Shown: piece after piece, positions 33,781-42,055 of the stretch
Layout: each line of letters begins with the position of its first letter
How positions within the stretch are numbered: position 1 is the first letter of the stretch
Source: Pseudohalioglobus lutimaris
Lineage (GTDB): Bacteria; Pseudomonadota; Gammaproteobacteria; Pseudomonadales; Halieaceae
Length of the DNA: 64,000 bases
Assembly: GCF_002866825.1 (NCBI RefSeq)
Contig: NZ_PKUS01000007.1
Coordinates: 62,001 to 126,000 of the forward strand
Direction of reading: 5' to 3'
Made by a program: the position numbers and the translations under genes
Notes under the pieces: model-generated
The model's database searches: none
What the model saw: the letters and a program-made list of their open reading frames with translations, nothing else
What the model was told of the DNA's origin: nothing

Positions 33781-34123
33781 AATGATACCAATAATTGATG
33801 TCACCGGGCGGTAAGAGGCTGTCCGTCCTGTGACCCGGGCCAGCCTTATGGCTATCCCCCAATTATCTATCACTACACCGCCAATGACGGGTGTCGAGTA
33901 GCATGGACTGCCAAGTCCTGCCTCAGGCTCTCATGAGTCTCCGAAGCACTAAGCTACTTACAAGCATCGCGCCTGTGATAAAACGAGAGGGTATTTTATT
34001 CCTGACTTTGTGCGAGTTCAAGGTGTTGCCTTGGCGATGTGATACACCCACCGGCTAGAGAAGGCAGCACTTGCTATAAAATCGGCAGGTGCAGCCTCTG
34101 TAAGGTCATGAATCCATAGGAAA

Positions 34124-34200
34124 TGGTCCGCCTGGCAGAATTCGAATCTGCGACCTGCCGCTTAGGAGGCGGCTGCTCTATCCAGCTGAGCTACAGGCGG
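34124..34200 (-). tRNA. tRNA-Arg (anticodon CCT)
   Basis: On the minus strand this 77-nt sequence folds as a complete cloverleaf. The acceptor stem CCGCCTG pairs with CAGGCGG, and a D-arm with AGCTCAGCTGGATAGAGC follows. The anticodon stem-loop has loop CTCCTAA giving anticodon CCU. The T-arm has TTCGAAT, the discriminator base is A, and the CCA tail is encoded (34124-34126). It reads rare AGG arginine codons. Its 3' end faces the repeat-rich accessory half of the window. Confidence 0.95.
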
Positions 34201-34299
34201 TTGAAGTGAGTGGCGCATTATTCCTATTCGGTCAGTCGAAGGCAAGTGATGGGGGGTATTGACCTGGATCATGCGGCGGATGAATTCTGATTTTTGCAC

Positions 34300-34330
34300 C
34301 TTGAAAACCCGCTGTATCGACACTATTCAT
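34300..34330 (+). promoter_or_regulatory. Candidate sigma-32 (heat shock) promoter
   Basis: CTTGAAA at 34300-34306 is an exact match to the RpoH -35 consensus. After a 14-bp spacer comes CACTATT, a partial match to the -10 CCCCATNT pattern. It lies about 45 bp upstream of the small heat shock protein gene, where such a promoter is expected. The -10 match is weak, so the call depends mainly on the -35 and the context. Confidence 0.5.
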
Positions 34331-34371
34331 GGGGTTAAGGCAGGACCAACTACACGCAAAGGAGGTGTCTT

Positions 34372-34794
34372 ATGTCTTTAGTCCCACGTAGCAGTGTGTT
34401 TGATATTGATCGCTTTTTTGGTGATAACTGGCAGCGCTCTGCTGATCGCGAAATGGGTGACTTTTTTGCCCCCAGGGTGGATATCAAGGATGCGGATGAT
34501 CACTTTGAGATTACCGCTGAGTTGCCGGGTGTTGCCCGGGAGGATATTCACGTCCACGTAAACGAAGGTGTTCTTACCCTGGAGGCCGAGAGCACACAGG
34601 AAGACAAGGAAGAGAAGGAAGGCAAAATCATCCGTCAGGAGCGGCGTTACGGCAAGTTCATGCGTAGCTTCAATCTGGGCGGTGATGTCCAGGAGGAGGA
34701 TATCAAGGCCTCATTCAAAGACGGCGTGCTGACGCTAAAAGCACCTAAACTGGCGGAGAAAGCGCCGGTCAGGCGTCGTATCGAGATCGATTGA
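34372..34794 (+). CDS. Hsp20/alpha-crystallin family small heat shock protein
   Basis: A 140-residue chaperone with the alpha-crystallin domain at about residues 37-135: FAPRVDIKDADDHFEITAEL, then LPGVAREDI, GVLTLEAES and the C-terminal strand FKDGVLTLKAPK. The last residues RRRIEID are the short C-terminal extension. It is of the class A bacterial type (HspC/Hsp16.5-like) rather than IbpA/B. It holds unfolding proteins in oligomers in the cytoplasm. A very strong ribosome binding site AAAGGAGGTG lies 4 bp before the ATG, and a candidate RpoH promoter lies upstream. Alone in its transcription unit, with hairpins after the stop. Confidence 0.95.
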   Translation: MSLVPRSSVFDIDRFFGDNWQRSADREMGDFFAPRVDIKDADDHFEITAELPGVAREDIHVHVNEGVLTLEAESTQEDKEEKEGKIIRQERRYGKFMRSFNLGGDVQEEDIKASFKDGVLTLKAPKLAEKAPVRRRIEID

Positions 34795-34805
34795 CGGCAC
34801 TGCCC

Positions 34806-34882
34806 CTGCCTGGCCCCTTCGCGGGGGCAGGCAGTAGTCCCGCCCCGCGGTCGGCCGCAGCCCGGCTGCCCCGGGGCTTTTT
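34806..34882 (+). terminator. Two hairpins after hsp20, the second an intrinsic terminator
   Basis: The first is a long GC-rich hairpin at 34806-34834 (CTGCCTG.CCCC, loop TTCG, GGGG.CAGGCAG) without a T run. The second, at 34859-34882, has stem AGCCC/GGGCT followed by five Ts. Together they close the hsp20 transcript. The remaining 34883-35118 up to slt shows no gene, only another possible hairpin (GTAGTGCCGGGC..GCCCGGGACTGACGACTAC-like symmetry) that I would not call with confidence. Confidence 0.65.
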
Positions 34883-35118
34883 ACCTGCGGGGTAGTGCCG
34901 GGCTTATCCCGGGACTGACGACTACAGTCAGCCTATTCCGCACCCTGAGGTGATTCTGGATCATGCCGTTGTCAACGATCCGGCGGTCGGCCTGATGTTC
35001 CGGGCCGGTATTCCCAACCGGTGCTTGCATTCGTCTCTGCCTCGTATCAATCTACCCCCCACAGGCGCCATCATCCCGACAGCGCCAGGGCAACAGCATT
35101 AGCTGAGGATGGGTTGTT

Positions 35119-37053
35119 TTGCGGTTTCAGGCCAGTCTTGCGGTCTACGCCTTCTTTCTTTCTTGCGGGCTTCAAGCGGCGGCCAGCGCCGGTTTGGCGG
35201 AGGGTTATTCCAGCTCTCGCGATGACTATTCCGCCGCCGTCAGGGCGATCGACCGCGGCCAATGGACCGAATACCAGAAGCTGCGTCCGGGGCTGGACGA
35301 GTATCCACTGGCGGTCTATCTCGACTACCAACAACTCAGTCGCCAGGTCAGCAAGGTGCGCCCGGCCGATGCGCGGCGCTTTATCAGCGCGAGTGAAGAT
35401 ACGCCATTACCCAATCGTTTCCTCGTCAACTATTTGCGACAGGCGGGCAAGGAGCGGCGGTGGAAAGACTTCCTCGCGGTGATGCCCGATGAACCCAACA
35501 GCGTGGATCTCAAGTGCTATTACTTTCGCGCCACTCTGGCCCAGGGCGATAAACTCGCGGCCTGGGAGGGCGCCGAGCGACTCTGGGTTCATGGGCAATC
35601 GCGCCCCAAGCCGTGTGACCCCTTGTTTGCCGCCTGGCTCAAAGCTGACCAGCTCAGTGATGACGTGGTGTGGGCGCGACTGCTGAAGGCCTTCGATGCA
35701 CGCGAGCGCTCGCTGATGTCCTATGTTGCGCGCAAGGGCAGCGATGCGCTGCGGCCCTGGTCTGAACGTTTACTGGCCGTTTACCGCAAGCCCGCCAGTT
35801 TGCGCGACCAGGCCTTGCCTGCGAACAGTGAATACTCGGCGGATATCGCCACGCATGGCCTGGCCTATCTCGCGCGCTATAACCCTGCTCAGGCGCGGGA
35901 TTTCTGGCAGCGCTTCAGCAACGAGCAAGCCTTTACCGAAGCACAGCAGCGCAAAGTGGAATACGCGATAGCCCAGCAGAGCCTGTTTTCGCGCACAGAG
36001 GCGAATCTTGATTGGCTGCCGGCGGCGCTCAAGCGCCTGCAGGACGACAAACTGGTAGAAATTCGCCTGCGCTGGGCGCTGCGGGAACAGGACTGGGACG
36101 CCTTGTCGACCACGCTACCCCTGCTGTCTGCGCAGGGCCGGGAAAAAGCGGTGTGGCGCTATTGGTATTCCCGTTACCTCTCGCAGATCGGCGAAGACGC
36201 CAGGGCCAGGGAGCTGCTGCAGGTTTTGGCCGGAGAGCGCGACTATTATGGTTTCCTGGCTGCAGACCGCCTGGGCAAGAGCTACTCCTTCAATAACCGC
36301 CCACTGGTGCTGCAGTCGGCCAGCACCGACAACGTGCGGCAACTACCCGCGGTGCAGCGTATCGGCGAGCTCAACTATCATAGTGCTGAGCGCGATGCGC
36401 ACTCGGAGTGGTTCAAGGTGCTGCAGGATACGGAAGATACCGACCAGCACCACGCCCTGGCCGCACTGGCAGTGGAGCAGGGTTGGCACCGGATGGCGAT
36501 TGACGCGGCGAGCCGTGCCCGGGCCTGGGACGCCCTGGATGTGCGTTTTCCCACTCCCTACCAGGACACCTTCCAGCATTACGCCAGCCTGCAGAAAGTC
36601 CCCGCTACCGAGTTGATGGCCATTGCCCGCAGGGAGAGCGCCTTTTTCCCGGAGGCGCGTTCGCCGGTAGGCGCACGGGGATTGATGCAGGTGATGCCTG
36701 CCACCGGCAAGCAGGTGGCATCAAGTCTGGGCAGGCCGCATACCCGTGAAGAGTTGTACCTGGTTGAGCACAACGTCCTGCTGGGCAGCGCCTACTACCG
36801 GCAGTTGCTTGACCGCTTCCAGGGCAACCGGGTATTTGCCCTGGCCGCGTACAATGCAGGCCCCCATCGTGTCGACCGCTGGCGCAACAAGCAGGGTAAA
36901 CGTCTGCCGGTGGAGCTGTGGATAGAAACCATTCCCTATCGTGAAACGCGCAACTATGTGCAGGCAGTGTTGTCGTATAACGTGGTGTTCCAGTATCGGC
37001 TGGGCGATACCAGCAGTTTGCTCAGCACCGGAGAGCGCCGCGCGCTCTATTAA
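35119..37053 (+). CDS. slt: Soluble lytic murein transglycosylase
   Basis: A 644-residue periplasmic enzyme that cleaves the MurNAc-GlcNAc bond of peptidoglycan to give 1,6-anhydro products. The signal peptide is LAVYAFFLSCGLQAAASAG. Residues about 25-480 form the long alpha-helical doughnut (superhelical U/L domains) of Slt70. The C-terminal SLT domain has the catalytic Glu in ARRESAFFPEARSPVGARGLMQVMPATG and the late VFALAAYNAGPHRVDRWR. Length matches E. coli Slt. The start is a TTG at 35119; no in-frame ATG keeps the signal peptide. It is followed 24 bp later by arsS in the same direction. Confidence 0.92.
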   Translation: MRFQASLAVYAFFLSCGLQAAASAGLAEGYSSSRDDYSAAVRAIDRGQWTEYQKLRPGLDEYPLAVYLDYQQLSRQVSKVRPADARRFISASEDTPLPNRFLVNYLRQAGKERRWKDFLAVMPDEPNSVDLKCYYFRATLAQGDKLAAWEGAERLWVHGQSRPKPCDPLFAAWLKADQLSDDVVWARLLKAFDARERSLMSYVARKGSDALRPWSERLLAVYRKPASLRDQALPANSEYSADIATHGLAYLARYNPAQARDFWQRFSNEQAFTEAQQRKVEYAIAQQSLFSRTEANLDWLPAALKRLQDDKLVEIRLRWALREQDWDALSTTLPLLSAQGREKAVWRYWYSRYLSQIGEDARARELLQVLAGERDYYGFLAADRLGKSYSFNNRPLVLQSASTDNVRQLPAVQRIGELNYHSAERDAHSEWFKVLQDTEDTDQHHALAALAVEQGWHRMAIDAASRARAWDALDVRFPTPYQDTFQHYASLQKVPATELMAIARRESAFFPEARSPVGARGLMQVMPATGKQVASSLGRPHTREELYLVEHNVLLGSAYYRQLLDRFQGNRVFALAAYNAGPHRVDRWRNKQGKRLPVELWIETIPYRETRNYVQAVLSYNVVFQYRLGDTSSLLSTGERRALY

Positions 37054-37077
37054 TCAAGTCGCATAAGGAAACGGAAC

Positions 37078-38034
37078 ATGCAGGACACGCGTCCGCTGTT
37101 GCTGGAGACTGATTTTCCGCCTCTCACACGCCTGGGTGTAGACACCCTGCAGGTCAACCTCGGGTATTTGTGTAACCTCAGCTGTGTGCACTGTCACGTC
37201 AACGCCGGTCCCACGCGTACTGAGTTGATGGACGCTGCCACGGTGGACCTGTTGCTGGAGGCGGCGGACAAGCTGGCTATCGGCACCCTGGACCTCACCG
37301 GCGGCGCGCCCGAGATGAACCCTGAATTCCGCCGCCTGGTGGTCGCTGCTCGCAAGCGCGGGTACCGTGTTATCGACCGCTGCAATCTCACCATCTTGCT
37401 GGAGCCTGAACAGGCGGGGCTCGCCGCGTTCCTGGCGGAGCAGGGCGTAGAGGTGACGGCGTCGCTGCCCTGTTACCTTGAAGAGAACGTCAAGCAGCAA
37501 CGTGGCGAGGGTGTCTACGACGACAGTATCCGCGCCATTCGTTTGCTCAACGACCTGGGCTACGGACATGATCCGGCGCTGCAGCTTAACCTTGTCTACA
37601 ACCCTGTGGGTCCGGTGCTGCCGCCGCCGCAGCAGGGCCTGCAGGCAGACTACAAGCGTGAGCTGGGTGAGCGCTTCGGTATCAGCTTCAACGAACTCTT
37701 TACCATTACCAATATGCCGATCAGCCGCTTCGGGGCGGTGTTGCTGGCCCAGGGGCAGTACACCGAATATATGAGCTTGTTGCGCAACAACTTCGCCGAG
37801 GACAACCTCGCGGGGCTGATGTGCCGCACCCTGATCAGTGTCGACTGGCGCGGTTATCTGTACGACTGTGATTTCAACCAGATGCTGGACCTCCCGGTGC
37901 TGGCCAGCGAAGGCCGCCCGCACCTGCGTGACCTGATGCTTGCGCCCGACATCAGCGGCGCCCCGGTGTTGACCGGAGAGCATTGCTACGGCTGCGCCGC
38001 AGGGCAGGGCAGTAGTTGTGGCGGCGCGCTGTAG
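37078..38034 (+). CDS. arsS: Arsenosugar biosynthesis radical SAM protein ArsS
   Basis: A 318-residue radical SAM enzyme. The 4Fe-4S motif CxxxCxxC is Cys32, Cys36 and Cys39 in GYLCNLSCVHCHVNAGP. The family-specific C-terminal half (DUF3641) ends HCYGCAAGQGSSCGGAL. ArsS adds the adenosyl group to dimethylarsenite in arsenosugar formation. It has a purine-rich RBS (AAGGAAACGG) before ATG 37078. It overlaps the next glycosyltransferase gene by 19 bp, and a second glycosyltransferase follows, the usual arsenosugar gene set. No arsenite methyltransferase (ArsM) gene is seen in the window. Confidence 0.9.
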   Translation: MQDTRPLLLETDFPPLTRLGVDTLQVNLGYLCNLSCVHCHVNAGPTRTELMDAATVDLLLEAADKLAIGTLDLTGGAPEMNPEFRRLVVAARKRGYRVIDRCNLTILLEPEQAGLAAFLAEQGVEVTASLPCYLEENVKQQRGEGVYDDSIRAIRLLNDLGYGHDPALQLNLVYNPVGPVLPPPQQGLQADYKRELGERFGISFNELFTITNMPISRFGAVLLAQGQYTEYMSLLRNNFAEDNLAGLMCRTLISVDWRGYLYDCDFNQMLDLPVLASEGRPHLRDLMLAPDISGAPVLTGEHCYGCAAGQGSSCGGAL

Positions 38035-38720
38035 CGTTGCCGACACCACGCTACAGTTTTGTTATTCCTGTGCTCAATGAGGCCGGGCATATCGCGGGTC
38101 TGCTGACAACACTGCGCCAGCGTTTTCCGTCCGCAGAGCTGGTGGTGGTGGATGGCGGCAGCGATGATCTCACCGTGCAGCGGGCGACCCCGTTGTGCGA
38201 CCGCCTGCTGCACAGCCCCCCGGGGCGTGCCCTGCAAATGAATCGGGGTGCCCGTGAAGCCGCGGGAGAGTACCTGTTCTTCCTGCATGCGGACAGCATT
38301 CCGGGGGTAGATGCGACGCGCTTGGCTGCCTATCTCGAGCGCAAGCCGCTGTGGGGATTCTGCCGGGTGCAGCTGAGTGGCGACTCATGGGCGTTTCGCG
38401 TTATCAGCAATTGTATCAACTGGCGTTCCCGTCTCACCCGCGTGTCGACTGGAGACCAGATGCAATTCGTCAGCAGGAAATGCCTGCGATGCTTTGGTGG
38501 CTTTGACGAAATACCGCTGATGGAAGACGTGGCCCTGAGTAAGCGACTGCGCAGGGAGTTATCGCCGCTGATCATTGCGGAACCGGTACTCACTTCCAGC
38601 CGCCGCTGGCAGGAAAAAGGGGTGGTGAAGACTGTCCTGCAGATGTGGGCACTGCGGTTGGGCTTCGCCCTGGGTGTGTCTCCCGCAAGGTTGCGGCGCA
38701 TTTACTATGACGGCCGCTGA
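38016..38720 (+). CDS. Arsenosugar biosynthesis glycosyltransferase, TIGR04283 type
   Basis: A family 2 glycosyltransferase of up to 234 residues. The N-terminus reads YSFVIPVLNEAGHIAGLL, the nucleotide-binding strand VVVDGGSDD, and the FFLHADS motif (about residues 88-94) is the usual marker of TIGR04283 proteins. STGDQMQFVSR and GGFDEIPLMEDVALSKR hold the acceptor and catalytic residues. No ATG is present in the right place: TTG at 38016 or TTG at 38037 must serve, both overlapping or abutting arsS, so translation is coupled. Cytoplasmic. Together with the next gene it probably adds or trims the sugar part of the arsenosugar. Confidence 0.88.
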   Translation: MWRRAVALPTPRYSFVIPVLNEAGHIAGLLTTLRQRFPSAELVVVDGGSDDLTVQRATPLCDRLLHSPPGRALQMNRGAREAAGEYLFFLHADSIPGVDATRLAAYLERKPLWGFCRVQLSGDSWAFRVISNCINWRSRLTRVSTGDQMQFVSRKCLRCFGGFDEIPLMEDVALSKRLRRELSPLIIAEPVLTSSRRWQEKGVVKTVLQMWALRLGFALGVSPARLRRIYYDGR

Positions 38721-39345
38721 GTTGCAGGACGTTTTGTTTCTGCAATTCGCCCGCGAACCTGTTCCCGGGCAGGTCAAAACACGTATGCAGCCTGTGCTGG
38801 GTCCCGATGAAGCCTGCCAGCTGCATCGCGAACTGGTTTTATGGACGGCTCAGCGGCTTACTTCAGCCCGGTTGGGCCGGGTCGAGTTGGCTGTTACCGG
38901 CAGGATTGATGATCCGCTGTTCCAGCAGTGCGAGGCTGAGGGGGTCGCCGCCGTACGCGGGCAAACCGGCGAAGACCTGGGACAGCGCATGTACAACGCA
39001 TTGCATGCGGGGCTGCAGCGTTTCTCCAGAGTGGTTTTGGTAGGCAGTGATTGCCCGCAACTGGACAGCAATTACCTGGCCCGTGCGCTGGCGGCGCTGG
39101 AGTCAGCCGAGGTTGTTCTCGGTCCAGCAGTGGACGGGGGCTATGTGCTGATCGGGGCGCGTGCCCTGGATGCGAGCTGGTTCGAGGGTATCAAATGGGG
39201 TTCAGGCTCGGTCTACCGCGAAACGGTCGCCAGGTTTGCGGCGAGTAAGACGTGCTGGCAGGGTTTGCCGCCTTTGCAGGATATCGACCGGCCCGAAGAC
39301 CTGCCATTGTGGCAGCAACTGGCGCACGCTGCTGAAATCCGGTGA
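38707..39345 (+). CDS. Arsenosugar biosynthesis glycosyltransferase, TIGR04282 type
   Basis: A 212-residue GT-A fold protein of the DUF2064/TIGR04282 family. It opens with VLFLQFAREPVPGQVKTRM (the family's F.R.P.PG.VKTRL). QTGEDLGQRMYNAL, VVLVGSDCPQLDSNYLARAL and LGPAVDGGYVLIGAR follow. ATG 38707 overlaps the previous gene by 14 bp; the frame is open upstream, but ATG gives the standard N-terminus. It completes the three-gene arsenosugar unit behind slt. The stop is 18 bp from the convergent gene at 39364. Confidence 0.88.
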   Translation: MTAAELQDVLFLQFAREPVPGQVKTRMQPVLGPDEACQLHRELVLWTAQRLTSARLGRVELAVTGRIDDPLFQQCEAEGVAAVRGQTGEDLGQRMYNALHAGLQRFSRVVLVGSDCPQLDSNYLARALAALESAEVVLGPAVDGGYVLIGARALDASWFEGIKWGSGSVYRETVARFAASKTCWQGLPPLQDIDRPEDLPLWQQLAHAAEIR

Positions 39346-39363
39346 GGCCGGGGCCTCCCGTAT

Positions 39364-39759
39364 TCAGGCCAGTGCCATTTCTCCGGTGCGCTCGGCGACT
39401 GTCTCTTTCGCCAGGCCAGCGCGCTGGTAGAGCAACCATGCAATTGCAGTGCAATAGCTCAGGTTGGTCTGCAGTTCGCCGTCCGGGTCACTGAGAAATG
39501 CCCGCTGGCTGGCAAGTCCCCGCACCCGGCTCGCCATGTCCGGGTTGAAGGCCAGATACCGGTCCCACAGATCGCGGTGTTGTGCCGCGGTGATGTGGAA
39601 CAGGCCCATACCGTCGTTGCGTGCGGAGAAGAGCCCCAGGTCAGGGGCATCAATTGCGGCGTCGAGAAGAAAGCTCTCACATGCCGGTGTCCATTTTCCC
39701 AGATATTTGAGAGTAGGTCGGATGACCTGGTCTCTCAGGTGTTCTGCGGTAACGTACAT
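39364..39759 (-). CDS. Hypothetical protein, possibly lysozyme-fold-like
   Basis: A 131-residue all-helical soluble protein, ATG 39759. The opening LRDQVIRPTLKYLGKWTPACESFLL and the later GLFHITAAQHRDLWDRYL recall a group of phage-associated proteins (..VIRPTL..L..HS..AE.LLLGTA.QES..GLYQ), whose fold is thought to be lysozyme-like. The glutamate of the QES motif in that group is not evident here (the position reads AAIDAPDL), so enzymatic activity is doubtful. No signal peptide. Convergent with the arsenosugar operon; a gap of about 310 bp separates it from yciH, which runs in the same direction upstream. Confidence 0.55.
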   Translation of the reverse strand: MYVTAEHLRDQVIRPTLKYLGKWTPACESFLLDAAIDAPDLGLFSARNDGMGLFHITAAQHRDLWDRYLAFNPDMASRVRGLASQRAFLSDPDGELQTNLSYCTAIAWLLYQRAGLAKETVAERTGEMALA

Positions 39760-39996
39760 TGTCCACTACCTCGCAGGGATATCAAATCCGTCAGATACTG
39801 CTGTTTCACTTATGGTTTTGGTGTGGCCGGATTATTCTTGCGAGAACTATCCCGTTTCGACGCATTTCCGTGCTCACAGGGTACTTTTTACCACAGGGAA
39901 AAATAAAATCCAATAAAAATAACGTGTTGCGGGGTTTAATTAATAAATATTTCGGGAAAGGGTCGTAACTAGAGTAAAGAGTGGTTGTGCGGGCAT

Positions 39997-40036
39997 AAAA
40001 AAAGCGACGCATCTTCCGATAACGTCGCTTTTAAAA
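39997..40036 (-). terminator. Intrinsic terminator of yciH
   Basis: A perfect 10-bp stem (AAAAGCGACG / CGTCGCTTTT) with a 13-nt loop. Read on the minus strand the stem is followed by a run of seven Ts. It lies 31 bp after the yciH stop. The rest of 39760-40067 is A+T-rich and shows no gene. Confidence 0.85.
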
Positions 40037-40067
40037 CCACCAAAAAGCAGCTAACTTCTTTTAAATG

Positions 40068-40433
40068 TCAGCCTCCGGCAAGTTTTACGGTATATCCTCG
40101 GCTTTCCAGCTCTGTTTTGATCAGGGTACGTTGATCACCCTGTATCTCGATATCGTCGTTTTTCAGTGCGCCACCCACGCCGCATTTTTGCTTCAGCTCC
40201 CGTGCCAGCGCCTTCAAATCCTTGCCGGCGAGGGGCAGCCCCCGTACCACGGTTACGGCTTTGCCGCCGCGGCCCTTGGTCTCCCGGTGCAGGCGCACAA
40301 TGCCGTCGCCGGTTGCGGCAGGCCGGTCCTTGCCGCAAACGCAGTCTGCGACCGGGCGATGGCACTGGGGGCACAGTCGGCCACCATCGGTACTGTATAC
40401 CAACCGCTGCGCTGAATTTTTTCGCTTGCTCAT
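40068..40433 (-). CDS. yciH: SUI1/eIF1-like translation factor YciH
   Basis: A 121-residue protein of the bacterial YciH family. The N-terminus carries a CPQCHRPVADCVC cysteine cluster seen in many proteobacterial members, and the SUI1 domain (about 40-121) has VRLHRETKGRGGKAVTVVRGL, LKQKCGVGGALKNDDIEIQGD and a C-terminal GYTVKLAGG. YciH is thought to influence fidelity of start-codon selection at the 30S subunit. ATG 40433. Divergent from slyX with 77 bp between starts; a good terminator lies downstream. Confidence 0.92.
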   Translation of the reverse strand: MSKRKNSAQRLVYSTDGGRLCPQCHRPVADCVCGKDRPAATGDGIVRLHRETKGRGGKAVTVVRGLPLAGKDLKALARELKQKCGVGGALKNDDIEIQGDQRTLIKTELESRGYTVKLAGG

Positions 40434-40510
40434 GCGTCTGCCGTGTCAATCCGTGAAGCGGGCAAGTATATTATCGCGCTGCGTTCTGGCAAACCCACTT
40501 GGCATGCAAC

Positions 40511-40750
40511 ATGAAAGATGAAGAGCAACTGCAACAACAGTTGGTAGACCTGCAAAGCCAGATGGCTTTCCAGGACGACGCGGTGGCTGCACTCAACGAG
40601 GCCGTCGCCAATCAGCAGCAGGAGATCATCCTGTTGCGTCAGCAGTTGACGCTGCTCAAGCAGAGGCAGGACGAGCAAAGCGCCCGGCTGGACCGGGAGG
40701 GCCCCGGTGAAATGGTGTCGCTGGAAGATGAGAAGCCCCCGCATTACTGA
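40511..40750 (+). CDS. slyX: SlyX family coiled-coil protein
   Basis: A 79-residue protein, nearly all heptad-like coiled coil (about residues 3-60, with LQSQMAFQDDAVAALNEAV and QEIILLRQQLTLL) and the conserved C-terminal PPHY. Function of SlyX is not known. The first ATG at 40511 is used; a TTG four codons upstream is possible. It is followed 58 bp later by the acyl-CoA dehydrogenase gene but is probably not functionally linked. Confidence 0.9.
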   Translation: MKDEEQLQQQLVDLQSQMAFQDDAVAALNEAVANQQQEIILLRQQLTLLKQRQDEQSARLDREGPGEMVSLEDEKPPHY

Positions 40751-40808
40751 TCCCCCGGCATTGCCCGCGCAATATAAAAGCAAGTGATCGCAACCAAGGA
40801 GTCATTGT

Positions 40809-42044
40809 ATGGCAGATGAACAGAGTAAAGACACGCCCGAACAGGCCGCATTCAGGCAAAAAGCAAAAGCATGGATAGCCGATAACCAGCCCGCCGAGCC
40901 GCCGGTGCGTCTGCCCCTGACACCCCTGGAAATCATGACCGAGGAGCAGTTGGCCTACCTGCAGGCCTGGCAAAAAGCGGCTTACGACGCCGGTCTGGTG
41001 GGCTGCGACTACCCCGTGGAAGTCGGTGGTGGTGGCATGACGGACTGCCAGCGCGTCGCCAATGAAGAGATGATGCGCGCGCGCACGCCTTATATGCCCA
41101 ACGTCATCGGTCTGGGCATGGCGGCCCCGACGGTCTTCTACCACGGGCAGGAGGAGCTCAAACAACGGCTGTTACCGCGCCTGTTCTCCGGCGAGGACAT
41201 CTGGTGCCAGGGGTTCAGTGAACCCGGCGCAGGCTCTGATCTTGCCAGCGTACAGACATTTGCCGAGCGCAAGGGTGACAAGTGGGTTATCAACGGGCAC
41301 AAGGTGTGGACGTCGCTGGCCCACTTTGCCGAGTGGATGATTATCCTCCTGCGCACTGACCGGTCGGTCAAGCATGACGGGCTCTCATACTTCGTAGTGC
41401 CCATCCGTTCGGCACTGGGCAAAGGGGTCACGGTGCGCCCGCTGATCAAGATCACGGGCGAAACAGGCTTCAACGAAGTGATCTTCGAGGACCTGGAAGT
41501 GGATGACACTTTTCGACTCGATGAGTTGGGTAAGGGCTGGCAGGTGGCGATGACCACGCTGCTGCACGAACGCGGTGCCGGGGAACTGGTAACGCCGCGT
41601 TCAGGCGGTATGAGTAACAAGTCCTCGCATAACACCAGTGCTGCTGCACTGATCAAGCTGGCGCGCGCCACGGCGCGTAATGGTGCCACAGCTGCTGACG
41701 ACCCGTTGCTGCGCGACCGCATCATGCAGCAGGTGATACGCGAGGCGGGTATGGCGGGGAACCAGCGCCGCTCGCGCGTGACCGCACTACAGGACAACCC
41801 CATGCGACTGCCTTTGCAGAATAAACTGCTGATGAGTGAAATCGCCCAGGACACCGCGGGGCTGGCGATGGATATCGAGGGCGCTGCAAGCTCCCTTTAT
41901 CTGGCAGACCCCAATGCACCTGACGGTGGCCAATGGCCCATGGCGTACATGAACTCCTTCGGCTTCACTATTGCTGCCGGCACCAGCGAAGTGCAGCGTA
42001 ATATTCTCGGCGAGCGTGTGCTCGGCATGGCCAAATCCAAGTAG
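40809..42044 (+). CDS. Acyl-CoA dehydrogenase (first of a pair)
   Basis: A 411-residue flavoenzyme oxidising an acyl-CoA to the 2-enoyl-CoA. Family signatures: WCQGFSEPGAGSDLAS (FAD and substrate contacts, about residues 135-150), NGHKVWTS, TGFNEVIFEDLEV, and the C-terminal YMNSFGFTIAAGTSEVQRNILGERVLGM. It is followed 11 bp later by a second, diverged acyl-CoA dehydrogenase gene. Such pairs often encode the two subunits of heterotetrameric acyl-CoA dehydrogenases for bulky substrates such as steroid side chains; that assignment is inference. Good RBS (CAAGGAG) before ATG 40809. Confidence 0.92.
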   Translation: MADEQSKDTPEQAAFRQKAKAWIADNQPAEPPVRLPLTPLEIMTEEQLAYLQAWQKAAYDAGLVGCDYPVEVGGGGMTDCQRVANEEMMRARTPYMPNVIGLGMAAPTVFYHGQEELKQRLLPRLFSGEDIWCQGFSEPGAGSDLASVQTFAERKGDKWVINGHKVWTSLAHFAEWMIILLRTDRSVKHDGLSYFVVPIRSALGKGVTVRPLIKITGETGFNEVIFEDLEVDDTFRLDELGKGWQVAMTTLLHERGAGELVTPRSGGMSNKSSHNTSAAALIKLARATARNGATAADDPLLRDRIMQQVIREAGMAGNQRRSRVTALQDNPMRLPLQNKLLMSEIAQDTAGLAMDIEGAASSLYLADPNAPDGGQWPMAYMNSFGFTIAAGTSEVQRNILGERVLGMAKSK

Positions 42045-42055
42045 GGAGAAAGAAC

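Noticed and set aside
34124-34200. An integrase-bearing island inserted at tRNA-Arg within the window
   Set aside because: No integrase gene and no second copy of the tRNA 3' end were noticed in the window; kept only as an inference about the region's character.
37054-38049. Long open frame on the minus strand opposite arsS
   Set aside because: The plus-strand frame has the full radical SAM motif and family C-terminus; the opposite frame is low-complexity His/Gln-rich and has no recognisable domain.
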